64,000 nt of DNA from Polynucleobacter sp. MWH-Aus1W21 (GTDB lineage: Bacteria; Pseudomonadota; Gammaproteobacteria; Burkholderiales; Burkholderiaceae): the NCBI RefSeq assembly GCF_018687275.1, contig NZ_CP061287.1, positions 1,550,001 through 1,614,000 on the forward strand. The letters are read 5' to 3'. Position numbers and translations under genes: made by a program. Under the pieces are notes generated by a model, which ran no database searches, had not been told where the DNA came from, and was given only the letters and a program-made list of their open reading frames with translations. Of this stretch, positions 8,382 to 17,257 are shown piece by piece (position 1 is the stretch's first letter; each line of letters opens with the position of its first letter).

Positions 8382-9478
8382 TAAGCCCGCCTTTCAAAGT
8401 CACGCATAAATTCAACCAAGGCTTTTACCCCTTCAATAGGCATTGCGTTGTAGATGCTGGCACGCATACCACCAGCAGCCTTATGGCCACGCAATGCAAC
8501 TAAACCAGCAGCGTTTGTTTGGGCCAAAAACTCTGCGTTTAGGCTTTCATCCTTTAAGAAGAATGTCACGTTCATGCGTGAGCGGTATTCTTTTGTGACG
8601 CGATTTTCATACAGACTACTTTGATCTAAGAAGTTATAGAGCAAATCTGCTTTTTCTTGATTCCGCTTCTCAATTACCTTAACGCCACCCTGCTTGAGCA
8701 ACCATTTAAAGCCTAAGCCAGCCATATATATCGAGAATGTCGGCGGCGTATTAATCATGGACTGAGTATTGGCTTGAACTGCCCAATCCCAAATCGTTGG
8801 AGTAATACCCATGCTATGTCCGATTAAATCTTTACGAACAATCACAATCGTTACCCCAGAGGGGCCAATATTCTTTTGTGCGCCACCAAACCAAACGGCG
8901 CACTTGTTCACATCCATCTCTTTAGAAAGAATGTTGCTAGAGATATCGGCAACCAGTGGAACATCGCCCACATCTGGCACATCTGAGAATTCAACGCCGC
9001 CAATAGTTTCATTCGCACAGTAATGCACGTAAGCCGCATCACTTGATAATTGCCAAGTTGATCTGGCGGGAATCGTATTAAATTTTTCTGCAGCAGAAGA
9101 CGCAGCTAAATTTGCTGTGCCATATTTTTTTGCCTCTTTAAATGACTTTTCTGACCAAATACCCGTGACCAAAAAATCTGCCTTGGGGCCACTCTTGGCG
9201 AGAGGCATAAGATTCATCGGGATCGCAGCATTTTGACCAAGACCACCGCCTTGCAAAAGCAAGATCTCATAAGAATCTGGAATATTCATCAGCGTACGAA
9301 GATCCTGAATGACCTCTTCATACACTTCCATAAACTCTTTACTGCGATGGCTGATTTCCATCACACTGGTGCCAAGTCCACGCCAGTTCAACATTTCATC
9401 GGCAGCCTGCTTCAACACCTCTTCAGGCAAAGTAGCAGGCCCCGCTGCGAAATTAAAAATGCGGCGGTCAAAAGTCAT
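8381..9478 (-). CDS. serC: Phosphoserine aminotransferase
   Basis: 365 residues, class V PLP-dependent aminotransferase. Converts 3-phosphohydroxypyruvate and glutamate to phosphoserine, and also serves pyridoxine synthesis. FNFAAGPATLPEEVL at the N-terminus and the lysine in WFGGAQKNIGPSGVT (the PLP lysine) are diagnostic, as is the C-terminal RASIYNAMP segment. It follows gyrA by 26 nt and overlaps pheA by one base (TAATG), the serine-aromatic arrangement common in beta- and gammaproteobacteria. Confidence 0.97.
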   Translation of the reverse strand: MTFDRRIFNFAAGPATLPEEVLKQAADEMLNWRGLGTSVMEISHRSKEFMEVYEEVIQDLRTLMNIPDSYEILLLQGGGLGQNAAIPMNLMPLAKSGPKADFLVTGIWSEKSFKEAKKYGTANLAASSAAEKFNTIPARSTWQLSSDAAYVHYCANETIGGVEFSDVPDVGDVPLVADISSNILSKEMDVNKCAVWFGGAQKNIGPSGVTIVIVRKDLIGHSMGITPTIWDWAVQANTQSMINTPPTFSIYMAGLGFKWLLKQGGVKVIEKRNQEKADLLYNFLDQSSLYENRVTKEYRSRMNVTFFLKDESLNAEFLAQTNAAGLVALRGHKAAGGMRASIYNAMPIEGVKALVEFMRDFERRA

Positions 9479-9496
9479 GATGTGGTTTAGCCCAAA

Positions 9497-9516
9497 GGTG
9501 ACGCTTAAGCGTCACC
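9497..9516 (-). repeat. 20-bp perfect palindrome containing the gyrA stop codon
   Basis: GGTGACGCTTAAGCGTCACC is a perfect inverted repeat. The gyrA TAA stop lies in its centre, and serC begins about 20 bases downstream. It could fold as an 8-bp hairpin with a TTAA loop, followed by only three T. It may attenuate gyrA transcription or protect its 3' end; no function is proven. Confidence 0.5.
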
Positions 9517-12213
9517 TGCCGTATCGTCAGTAGAGTCGGTTGCTGGATCTGCAGATACGTCACCTTCTTCTGCGTCATCAGCGTCATCATCTGAATCACT
9601 TTCAGCAATACGTTGCAAGCCAGATAAACGTGTACCTTCGTCAACGTTGATCAAAGTAACGCCTTGAGTAGCGCGACCCATCTCACGAATTTCAGAAACG
9701 CGTGTACGGACCAAGACACCGCCAGTAGTAATCAACATAATTTGATCTTCTGGAGATACCAAGGCGGCGGCAACAACTTTGCCATTGCGCTCCGAAGTCT
9801 GAATTGCAATCATGCCTTTAGTACCGCGTCCATGACGTGTGTACTCAGCGATCGGCGTACGTTTACCGTACCCATTTTCTGTTGCAGTCAACACGCTACT
9901 TGGAATCGCTATGCCGTTTGCATCGACCACAGCAGCCTCAACACCTTCTGCAGCCTCCGCAGGAGCAACCAACATCGCAATCACTTGATGGCCTTCGCCT
10001 AGGTTCATACCGCGCACACCGCGTGCAGTACGTCCCATTGGGCGAACATCATTCTCGTCAAAGCGCACTGCTTTACCAGTATCAGAGAACAACATCACAT
10101 CATGCTGGCCGTCAGTAATCGCTGCGCCAACCAAGAAGTCGTTTTCATTCAAGTCAACCGCAATAATGCCGGCCTTACGTGGGTTAGAGAAGTCAGACAA
10201 ACGTGTCTTCTTAACGGTGCCCAAGCTAGTAGCCATGAATACGTACTGATCGTCTTGATAGCCCTTAATTGGCAGAATCACAGTGATCTTCTCGCCTTCA
10301 ATCAGGGGGAACATATTGACGATTGGCTTGCCACGAGAAGTGCGGCTTCCTTGTGGAACTTCCCAGACCTTAAGCCAATACATGCGACCTCGATCAGAGA
10401 AGCACAAGATCGTATCGTGCGTATTTGCTACGAAGAGCGTTTCAATCCAATCTTCGTTCTTAGTAGCAGCAGCCTGCTTACCGCGTCCACCGCGTTTTTG
10501 TGCGCGGTATTCACTCAGCGGCTGACTCTTCATATAGCCAGTATTGGAAAGTGTCACTACCAAATCTTGTGGCGTAATCAAATCTTCGGTGAAGAGTTCG
10601 GTTGCATTCATTTCAATAAATGAGCGACGACCTGTATCTCCACCAGCAATACCAAATTCAGATTGCACTTCTTTCAACTCGGACTCAATCACTTGAGTAA
10701 CGCGTTCTGGTTTCGCTAACAAATCGAGTAAGTCAGAAATCTCTGCCATCACTTCTTTGTATTCGTTAACGATCTTGTCTTGCTCAAGACCAGTCAAGCG
10801 TTGCAAACGCATCTGCAAAATTTCTTGCGCTTGACTATCAGAGAGGCGATATAAGCCGGTTGTCTGCATACCGTACTCAGGCAACAAACCTTCTGGGCGA
10901 TAGGCATTACGGCCGCCTGGCGTATCAGTCTCAGCACGCGCCAACATCTCGCGCACCATTGATGAATCCCATGCTTTACCCATCAACTCTTGTTTAGCAA
11001 TCACTGGGTTCGCAGCGGCTTTAATAATCGCAATGAACTCATCGATGTTTGCCAATGCAACAGCTAGGCCTTCTAAAACGTGACCGCGATCGCGCGCTTT
11101 ACGTAATTCAAAAATCGTGCGACGTGTAACCACTTCGCGACGATGTTGTAAGAAGTACTCAAGCATTTGCTTCAGGTTCAACAGGCGTGGCTGGTTATCG
11201 ACCAATGCCACCATGTTCATACCGAAGTTATCTTGAAGCTGCGTGCTCTTATACAAATTATTGAGAACAACTTCAGGCACTTCACCGCGCTTCAACTCAA
11301 TCACAACACGCATACCGGATTTATCTGATTCATCACGCAAATCAGAAATACCCTCAACTTTTTTCTCGTTCACTAACTCAGCAATGCGCTCGAGCAAGTT
11401 CTTTTTATTAACTTGGTATGGCAGTTCGTCAACGATGATTGCTTGACGCGCGCCCTTATCCAAATCTTCGAAGTGAGTCTTTGCCCGCATAACCACACGA
11501 CCACGGCCAGTGCGGTAGCCCTCGCGAACCCCTTGAACGCCATAAATAATTCCGGCAGTTGGGAAATCGGGGGCTGGAATGATCTCAATGAGCTCATCAA
11601 TCGTGCATTCTGGGTTGTGAAGCACGTGCAGACAGGCTGTAACCACCTCATCCAGGTTATGGGGAGGGATATTGGTCGCCATACCCACTGCAATGCCAGA
11701 ACTGCCATTTATGAGCAAATTAGGCACTTTGGCAGGCAGAATCAGGGGTTCTTTCTCGCTACCGTCGTAATTTGGCCCAAAATCGACCGTTTCCTTGTCC
11801 AAATCGGCCAAAAGCTCATGGGCAATCTTGCGCAGGCGGATCTCGGTATACCGCATCGCAGCAGCGTTATCGCCGTCTACGGAGCCAAAGTTACCCTGCC
11901 CGTCAACCAACATATAGCGCAGAGAGAAGTCCTGGGCCATCCGAACGATCGTGTCATACACCGCAGAATCACCGTGCGGATGGTATTTACCGATTACATC
12001 GCCAACTATACGGGCAGATTTTTTGTAAGCTCGGTTCCAATCGTTGTTTAATTCATACATAGCGAATAAGACCCGGCGGTGAACCGGTTTGAGGCCATCA
12101 CGCACGTCTGGCAGGGCTCTGCCGACGATGACGCTCATTGCGTAGTCCAAATAGGACCGCCGCATTTCGTCTTCGAGGGATATTGGTAGTGTTTCTTTAG
12201 CGGCTTGTTCCAT
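9505..12213 (-). CDS. gyrA: DNA gyrase subunit A
   Basis: 902 residues. Breakage-reunion subunit of gyrase: the catalytic tyrosine is Y122 in AAAMRYTEIRL, and the GyrA-box for DNA wrapping is QKRGGRGKQ in the C-terminal beta-pinwheel. The quinolone-resistance region YHPHGDSAVYDT carries S83 and D87, the sensitive-type residues in E. coli numbering. The C-terminus ends in an acidic tail rich in Asp, as in E. coli. The leader region 12214-12372 is shared with the divergent ompA-like gene, so promoters for both directions should lie there. Confidence 0.98.
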   Translation of the reverse strand: MEQAAKETLPISLEDEMRRSYLDYAMSVIVGRALPDVRDGLKPVHRRVLFAMYELNNDWNRAYKKSARIVGDVIGKYHPHGDSAVYDTIVRMAQDFSLRYMLVDGQGNFGSVDGDNAAAMRYTEIRLRKIAHELLADLDKETVDFGPNYDGSEKEPLILPAKVPNLLINGSSGIAVGMATNIPPHNLDEVVTACLHVLHNPECTIDELIEIIPAPDFPTAGIIYGVQGVREGYRTGRGRVVMRAKTHFEDLDKGARQAIIVDELPYQVNKKNLLERIAELVNEKKVEGISDLRDESDKSGMRVVIELKRGEVPEVVLNNLYKSTQLQDNFGMNMVALVDNQPRLLNLKQMLEYFLQHRREVVTRRTIFELRKARDRGHVLEGLAVALANIDEFIAIIKAAANPVIAKQELMGKAWDSSMVREMLARAETDTPGGRNAYRPEGLLPEYGMQTTGLYRLSDSQAQEILQMRLQRLTGLEQDKIVNEYKEVMAEISDLLDLLAKPERVTQVIESELKEVQSEFGIAGGDTGRRSFIEMNATELFTEDLITPQDLVVTLSNTGYMKSQPLSEYRAQKRGGRGKQAAATKNEDWIETLFVANTHDTILCFSDRGRMYWLKVWEVPQGSRTSRGKPIVNMFPLIEGEKITVILPIKGYQDDQYVFMATSLGTVKKTRLSDFSNPRKAGIIAVDLNENDFLVGAAITDGQHDVMLFSDTGKAVRFDENDVRPMGRTARGVRGMNLGEGHQVIAMLVAPAEAAEGVEAAVVDANGIAIPSSVLTATENGYGKRTPIAEYTRHGRGTKGMIAIQTSERNGKVVAAALVSPEDQIMLITTGGVLVRTRVSEIREMGRATQGVTLINVDEGTRLSGLQRIAESDSDDDADDAEEGDVSADPATDSTDDTAGDA

Positions 12214-12372
12214 CTGGAAATAATATCATTTTGATGACGGGTAGGCCCTATGCTAAGATTCTGTCAGTTTGTACGAAATTGAGATGTGTCGCTTTGCAGT
12301 TTTTGCATCAAGGTAGGGCGAATTACATTTAAGTTTGACTTTAATTAAAAAAGAGATTTTTGAGGACTAAAA

Positions 12373-12945
12373 ATGAACAAAACCCTAAAAGTGTTGCTGG
12401 CTTCTGTTATCACTGTTTCTGCTTCTGCAGCAATTGCATCTGATAACTGGGAAAACAGCTCTGGCTTGAATTGGAAAAACGGCGATGGCACATTGTGCTG
12501 GCGCGATAACAACTGGACACCTGCTACTGCAGCTAAAGGTTGTGACGGTGCTTTAGCTCCTAAAGCAGCTGCTGCTTCTGGTGTAAGCCAAAGCAAAATC
12601 ACTTTGCAAGCTGACACACTTTATGACTTCGACAAAGCTACATTGAAGCCAGAAGGTAAAGCTACTTTGGACAAGATCGCTGCTGACTTGAAGAAAATCA
12701 AGTTAGAAGTAATTATTGCTGTAGGTAACACTGACAGCGTTGGTACAGATGCATACAACATGGCCCTTGGTCAGCGTCGTGCGCAATCCGTTAAAGCATA
12801 CTTGGTAAGCAAGGGTGTTGACGGTAGCCGTATCTACACAGAATCTAAAGGCAAGAGCAATCCAGTTGCATCAAACGCAACTGCTGAAGGCCGCGCTAAG
12901 AACCGCCGTACTGACATCGAAGTTGTTGGTACAGCAGCTAAGTAA
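12373..12945 (+). CDS. OmpA-family peptidoglycan-associated outer membrane protein
   Basis: 190 residues. Signal peptide 1-22 (MNKTLKVLLASVITVSASAA, cleavage near AIA-SD). A short linker contains two cysteines (LCWRDNN, KGCDG). The C-terminal OmpA domain, about 75-185, has the peptidoglycan-binding pattern GNTDSVGTDAYNMALGQRRA and AKNRRTDIEV. There is no eight-stranded barrel domain, so it is a small OmpA/Pal-like protein and not full OmpA. It is not a lipoprotein, since the signal lacks a lipobox. A good SD (GAGGA) lies 7 nt before the ATG, and an intrinsic terminator follows. In relatives this gene also lies between gyrA and ubiG. Confidence 0.9.
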   Translation: MNKTLKVLLASVITVSASAAIASDNWENSSGLNWKNGDGTLCWRDNNWTPATAAKGCDGALAPKAAAASGVSQSKITLQADTLYDFDKATLKPEGKATLDKIAADLKKIKLEVIIAVGNTDSVGTDAYNMALGQRRAQSVKAYLVSKGVDGSRIYTESKGKSNPVASNATAEGRAKNRRTDIEVVGTAAK

Positions 12946-12960
12946 TTCACTTTACTTGTA

Positions 12961-12990
12961 AAAAAGCCCGCTTCTAGCGGGCTTTTTTAT
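12961..12990 (+). terminator. Intrinsic terminator after the ompA-like gene
   Basis: Stem AAAAAGCCCGC / GCGGGCTTTTTT with loop TTCTA, ending in six T. A textbook Rho-independent terminator 16 bases after the stop. Confidence 0.92.
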
Positions 12991-13041
12991 TTCCGCTATA
13001 TTCGTAAACTTCTCTAATAGTTTCACAAACGGCCAATCACC

Positions 13042-13731
13042 ATGAACGTCGACCAATCAGAAATCGCCAAATTTAGCGCCCTAGCCCATCGCTGGTGGGA
13101 CCCTAATAGCGAATTCAAACCCCTACACGCCATCAACCCGTTACGATTGAATTGGATTAAATCCTTTGTCGACTTGAATGGCAAAAAGGTGGTTGATATT
13201 GGATGTGGCGGTGGCATATTGGCGGAATCTATTTCTCAATCAGGCGCAGATACAACCGGTATTGATTTATCTGAAAAGGCGCTAAAGGTTGCAGAGTTAC
13301 ATGCACTTGAAGTGGGCGCCAAACTCACCTACCGCTCTATATCAGCGGAAGCTCTCGCTGATGAGCAGCCAGAGCAATATGACGTAGTCACTTGTATGGA
13401 AATGCTTGAGCACGTTCCCGATCCTGCATCTGTAGTTCGTGCTTGCGCCAAACTCTGCAAACCCGGGGGCACATTATTTTTTAGCACCCTTAATCGCAGC
13501 CCTAAGTCCTACTTATTTGCGATTATTGGCGCCGAGTACATCCTTAAGCTACTCCCCAAAGGTACTCACGAATACGCTAAATTTATCAAGCCATCGGAAC
13601 TAGTTGCCTTTACACGACATGCGGACCTTGAGATGATCGGCATCAAAGGGTTGAGCTACAACCCATTTACTCAGGTATACAGCCTAGGCGACGATGTGGA
13701 TGTGAACTACATGATTGCTGTTAGAAAGTGA
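13042..13731 (+). CDS. ubiG: Ubiquinone biosynthesis O-methyltransferase
   Basis: 229 residues. Carries out both SAM-dependent O-methylations of the ubiquinone ring. Motif I VVDIGCGGGILAES is at about residues 50-63 and the post-I acidic residue in TTGIDLSEKAL follows. VTCMEMLEHVPDP is the UbiG motif II. The N-terminal ALAHRWWDPNSEFKPLHAINPLR block is specific to UbiG and distinguishes it from general methyltransferases. It is followed 7 nt later by gph, so the two are probably cotranscribed. Confidence 0.96.
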   Translation: MNVDQSEIAKFSALAHRWWDPNSEFKPLHAINPLRLNWIKSFVDLNGKKVVDIGCGGGILAESISQSGADTTGIDLSEKALKVAELHALEVGAKLTYRSISAEALADEQPEQYDVVTCMEMLEHVPDPASVVRACAKLCKPGGTLFFSTLNRSPKSYLFAIIGAEYILKLLPKGTHEYAKFIKPSELVAFTRHADLEMIGIKGLSYNPFTQVYSLGDDVDVNYMIAVRK

Positions 13732-13738
13732 TTGATAG

Positions 13739-14419
13739 ATGAGCAAGCTTTACAGCCCTTATGAAGGTATCTTTTTTGATTTAGATGGCACGCTTGCAGA
13801 TACCGCTCCAGATTTAGTGGCAGCCGCAAACAAATTACTAGTTGCCCGCAATCTCGCACCTAAGCCATATGAGTTTTTGCGCCCCTATGCTTCAGCTGGT
13901 GCCCGCGGCTTACTTGAGGGTGCTTTTGGAATCAGTCCGGATCACGAGGATTTTGCTGTGCTTCGTGATGAGTTTTTCGGTAACTATGAAAAAGCTCTAC
14001 TAATTGACAGCAAGCTATTTGACGGCATCGATCATTTACTTGATCAAATGGATGCTGCGAACCTGCCCTGGGGAATCATCACCAATAAAAGCGAGCGCTT
14101 TACCAATCCTTTAACCGACCTTATGGGTCTGCGACAAAGGGCTATCTCCACCGTCTCCGGCGACACAACACCATTCTCAAAGCCGCATCCAGAGCCAATT
14201 CTCCATGCAGCTAGAGCTAGCAACATTGATCCAAGTAAATCAATTTATGTTGGAGACGATATTAGAGACGTTTTAGCAGGCAAAGCCGCTGGTATGAAGA
14301 CTGTGGCAGCCGCTTATGGCTACTGTGGCTGCAAAGAGCCCCCAGAGGCTTGGGGAGCGGATTACATCATTGATACCCCACTAGATTTACTGCAAATCAT
14401 CTTTCCCAGCAGGGAATAA
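13739..14419 (+). CDS. gph: Phosphoglycolate phosphatase-type HAD hydrolase
   Basis: 226 residues. HAD motif I is FFDLDGTLADTAPDL (about 12-26), with the nucleophile Asp and the general acid Asp. Motif II is the ITNKSE segment and motif III/IV is YVGDDIRDVLAGKAAGM. The cap is the small helical type of Gph. It would hydrolyse 2-phosphoglycolate arising from DNA repair or metabolism. Adjacent to ubiG as in many betaproteobacteria. MupP-like activity on MurNAc-6-phosphate is an alternative for proteins in this position next to ubiG, as known in Pseudomonas, so the exact substrate is uncertain. Confidence 0.85.
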   Translation: MSKLYSPYEGIFFDLDGTLADTAPDLVAAANKLLVARNLAPKPYEFLRPYASAGARGLLEGAFGISPDHEDFAVLRDEFFGNYEKALLIDSKLFDGIDHLLDQMDAANLPWGIITNKSERFTNPLTDLMGLRQRAISTVSGDTTPFSKPHPEPILHAARASNIDPSKSIYVGDDIRDVLAGKAAGMKTVAAAYGYCGCKEPPEAWGADYIIDTPLDLLQIIFPSRE

Positions 14420-14479
14420 AGATATTCAACAATTTAAAGCTAGCGGCTTTAAAATAAGAAGTTCCAATGCATGCAATCT

Positions 14480-14838
14480 GGGACCGACATGGTTTCGACG
14501 TGGGTTACAAAGCATCAAGGGCATACCGAGGACCCGTTATCTCGTAAATCAATGGGAATGTAATAACTGCTAACGACGAACGTTACGCACTAGCCGCTTA
14601 ATTGCGGTTGCCCCTGAACTGATTCTCTCTTGGGTCAGGTAGCGCAAGCTACATCAGGGTCATATACAAGAGATAAGACTATTTTGTGTCACGAAGAATA
14701 GTACGAAAACTTAGTGAATCGTCAGCGGGGAACGTGTCAGTCCGTGCCTAGCTGATTAAATCAAATGATATGACTAAGTATGTAGAACTTGTTGTGGAGG
14801 ATTTGCGGACGCGGGTTCGATTCCCGCCGGTTCCACCA
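14480..14838 (+). ncRNA. ssrA: Transfer-messenger RNA (one-piece tmRNA)
   Basis: 359 nt. The 5' end GGGACCG pairs with CGGTTCC before the encoded CCA, giving a 7-bp acceptor stem with a G-U at the third pair, the alanine identity element. The 5' TTCGACG segment and the 3' T-arm GCGGGTTCGATTCCCGC are intact. The tag reading frame starts at GCT 14569 and ends at TAA 14599-14601, encoding ANDERYALAA. It rescues stalled ribosomes with SmpB and tags the nascent protein for ClpXP-type proteases. No internal permutation is seen, so this is the single-chain form. Confidence 0.97.
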
Positions 14839-14857
14839 AATTGAAGTCAGTAACAAA

Positions 14858-14885
14858 CAAACGCCACCCACCAAGGTGGCGTTTG
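14858..14885. terminator. Shared hairpin between ssrA and the convergent receptor gene
   Basis: CAAACGCCACC (14858-14868) pairs perfectly with GGTGGCGTTTG (14875-14885), an 11-bp stem with loop CACCAA. T-rich sequence follows on the minus strand; on the plus strand only short T runs follow. It lies between convergent transcripts and probably ends both. Confidence 0.7.
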
Positions 14886-14911
14886 ACCTTCTTAGCAATC
14901 CATTATTCGCA

Positions 14912-16990
14912 TCAATTGAATTGATAGCTCATGCCAGCTTGAAAATTAAGTGGTGCGCCAGCAAATATGCCATCCGGACTGCGACTAGAGATATACCTTT
15001 TATCAAAGACATTATTGATCACGCCAAATACCTTCCAATCCTTATTAAGGGCGTAGTTAGCACTCCAATTTACCGTTGCAAATGCAGGCACCTCGCCTAG
15101 AGTTCCAATGGTGTTTTGAACCATAGTATTTGCTGAGTCAGCATACTGCGCAGAAACATAATTCAAACTAACTAAGGTATTGAAGCCATTTTTTTCGTAA
15201 CTAACACCCAGGTTAGACGTTAGCTTAGGAGTGTAAGGAATGCGGTTACCATCTCGCCCCAAAGAATTCGTCCCAACAAATTTTGCAACAGTTATGTAAG
15301 TGGCATTGGCATTAATGGCCCAACCGCGACCCAACTCATACCCCAGGGATGCCTCGGCACCCTGGTGCAAACTTTTACCTCCATTGGCCTTTGAAATACC
15401 TGCAGCCAAACTTTGATTCACAATTTGATTGCTAAAATTCATGCTAAAGATGGCTGAATCATAAGAAAACGCACCTGACCGACCGCGCAATCCCAATTCC
15501 ATATTGGTAGAGCGTTCTGGAGCTAACTGCTGATCAACCCCCTTGTCATCAATCGCAGATGCCAATTGCGCCGGAGCAAACCCTTTATAAATGCTGCCAT
15601 ATGCCTGAGCTTGCGGCACTAATTGCCAAGTAGCTCCAATCTGTGGAATGGTTTCCACATTCTTAGCGCCACCACTTTTATTCGTAATGACATTAGACCG
15701 AGTTTGGTTATAGCTTTCGACGCGCACCCCTGGCGTCAGAGCAAAGTCCTTAGTTAACAAGAGGCGATTTTGAGCATACATCGCAAGTGAGTTAGCTCTA
15801 TTTTCCTCATGCATAGAAATTCGGCCGGAGTAGGCCAGTGTTTTCGAGCTCACCAGTTGGTTGATTTGAGATTCAGTATGCAAACGCACGCCAAACTCTG
15901 CCTCATTAGCGATTCCCAAAGCTTTGTAAGCATGACTTATCCGAGAATCCAAGCCTAGCATTTGAAACTCTCGATTTCGACCTACCAGGCAGTCTGCACC
16001 AATATTACAAGCCTTAAAGATCGTAGCGTCTTGTGTCCGCTTCACAATACTTTGTCGCCAGTAGTTTCGTGATAACTTACTCCAATACATCAAGGTATTG
16101 ATCTTAGTATCCGGGTTAATTTCTAATGAGTGATTGATATCTACGGCGTTTCTTTGGGTAATGAAGCGATCGTTTGGCGCTGGATTAACTTTGCTGCGAT
16201 TAATATATTGCGTAGGACGCAGACCTACATAGGAGGTGTTGATGTTGTTATCGTAGTGCGTATATTTCAAACTAAGCCACTGATTTTGCGCAATTTCAAT
16301 ACCGCCTTTCATCAAGATGTCGTACATCTTAAAACCATTACCCTGGTATCCACTCGAATCAGATTGGATCAGATTTACTCCTCCAATTGCACCATTCGAA
16401 GATGACTTTCCTCCCGCTTCAATCTCAGCCAAGCGATAACCATAATTACCCACCTTGCCAGTTAACTTGAATCCCTGAGAAGGCGTTTTACTGAGGTAGT
16501 TAACTACACCACCAATATTAGATGGCCCATATTGCAATCCTGATGCCCCTTTCAAGACCTCAATTCCGCCGATTCGTTCAACCGGTGGGCTGTAATACGA
16601 AGCATTTGAAATAAATAAGCTTGGCTGGATTGGTGCCCCATCCTCCAAGAGCAATACTTTTGAGCTACGACTCGGATTTAAGCCACGAATTCCAATATTC
16701 GGAATAGATCCCAAGCCGCCTTCATCGCCACGAATATTGACGCCCGGGATTGTCCTCAAGACATCCTGTAAAGACTGAGGCTGCAACTCCTCCATCTTCT
16801 TTTGGTTAATAACGTCAACTGTTCCTGGAATTTTGCTTAGCGCATTTTCCTCGCGGCCAACAATATCGATTCTGGGTAACTCAATATCCTGAGCACACAC
16901 CCAATTTGAAAATGAGCTGCCATACAACAATGCAACCGATGAGAACCAGGCCAGCCTGTTTCGAGAGCGAAAAACTTCTTGATGCTTCAT
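14912..16990 (-). CDS. TonB-dependent outer membrane receptor (FecA-like fold, probably iron or heme)
   Basis: 692 residues. Signal peptide about 1-33 ending in CAQ. A TonB box-like segment and plug domain (SLQDVLRTIPGVNIRG, NIGIRGLNPSRSSKVLLLEDG, IEVLKGASGLQYGPSNIGG) cover about 45-175. A 22-strand barrel follows, ending in the aromatic C-terminus of outer membrane proteins (MSYQFN). The plug most resembles FecA-type ferric citrate receptors, but there is no N-terminal signalling domain and no FecIR pair nearby. Linkage to hemP upstream argues for heme or another iron chelate, so the substrate is open. SD GGAGATGG precedes the start. No heme-oxygenase or ABC permease genes are adjacent. Confidence 0.88.
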   Translation of the reverse strand: MKHQEVFRSRNRLAWFSSVALLYGSSFSNWVCAQDIELPRIDIVGREENALSKIPGTVDVINQKKMEELQPQSLQDVLRTIPGVNIRGDEGGLGSIPNIGIRGLNPSRSSKVLLLEDGAPIQPSLFISNASYYSPPVERIGGIEVLKGASGLQYGPSNIGGVVNYLSKTPSQGFKLTGKVGNYGYRLAEIEAGGKSSSNGAIGGVNLIQSDSSGYQGNGFKMYDILMKGGIEIAQNQWLSLKYTHYDNNINTSYVGLRPTQYINRSKVNPAPNDRFITQRNAVDINHSLEINPDTKINTLMYWSKLSRNYWRQSIVKRTQDATIFKACNIGADCLVGRNREFQMLGLDSRISHAYKALGIANEAEFGVRLHTESQINQLVSSKTLAYSGRISMHEENRANSLAMYAQNRLLLTKDFALTPGVRVESYNQTRSNVITNKSGGAKNVETIPQIGATWQLVPQAQAYGSIYKGFAPAQLASAIDDKGVDQQLAPERSTNMELGLRGRSGAFSYDSAIFSMNFSNQIVNQSLAAGISKANGGKSLHQGAEASLGYELGRGWAINANATYITVAKFVGTNSLGRDGNRIPYTPKLTSNLGVSYEKNGFNTLVSLNYVSAQYADSANTMVQNTIGTLGEVPAFATVNWSANYALNKDWKVFGVINNVFDKRYISSRSPDGIFAGAPLNFQAGMSYQFN

Positions 16991-17074
16991 ATACCATCTC
17001 CAGTGATAACAACAAAAAATCGCTGGCTATATGCATATGAAAATGCTCTTGCTGGCTAGTAACCGATTTAATTC

Positions 17075-17254
17075 CTACTTAGTCAATATGAGCTTTCCCA
17101 GTTTAGTGATACGCAATTGATATACATGCCCATCATGCAGAATACAAATCTGCTTCATCTGACCCAATAGCGCCTCACTCGAAATTATTTTTGGCAAACA
17201 ACGAACACAGCTTTTGTTTGGGGATTCAAGATTCAAAGTGTTTTTCTCACCCAA
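17075..17254 (-). CDS. hemP: HemP/HmuP hemin uptake protein
   Basis: A 59-codon gene. The C-terminal half reads SSEALLGQMKQICILH then DGHVYQLRITKLGKLILTK, which is the HemP/HmuP family signature (LLGxxxxxxIxHxGxxYxLRxTxxGKLILTK). I place the start at TTG 17254, 6 nt after GGAGGGG at the end of the tonB-like gene. A second in-frame TTG at 17236 is possible, and no ATG lies far enough upstream. In Burkholderia HmuP is a regulator needed for expression of the heme receptor; in other bacteria the role is unclear. An N-terminal CVRC pair is present. It lies between the tonB-like gene and the receptor, on the same strand. Confidence 0.8.
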   Translation of the reverse strand: MGEKNTLNLESPNKSCVRCLPKIISSEALLGQMKQICILHDGHVYQLRITKLGKLILTK

Positions 17255-17257
17255 AGA

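Noticed and set aside
10102..10623. 173-codon plus-strand frame within gyrA
   Set aside because: Antisense shadow; the translation resembles no family and gyrA is intact there.
11413..12051. Long plus-strand open frame antisense to gyrA
   Set aside because: It is a shadow of the conserved gyrA coding sequence, has no SD, and the minus-strand protein is unmistakable.
12345..12617. Minus-strand frame over the ompA-like gene
   Set aside because: Antisense shadow of the OmpA-family coding sequence.
14480..14838. Two-piece (permuted) tmRNA
   Set aside because: The 5' and 3' acceptor halves flank one continuous transcript in normal order with CCA at the end.
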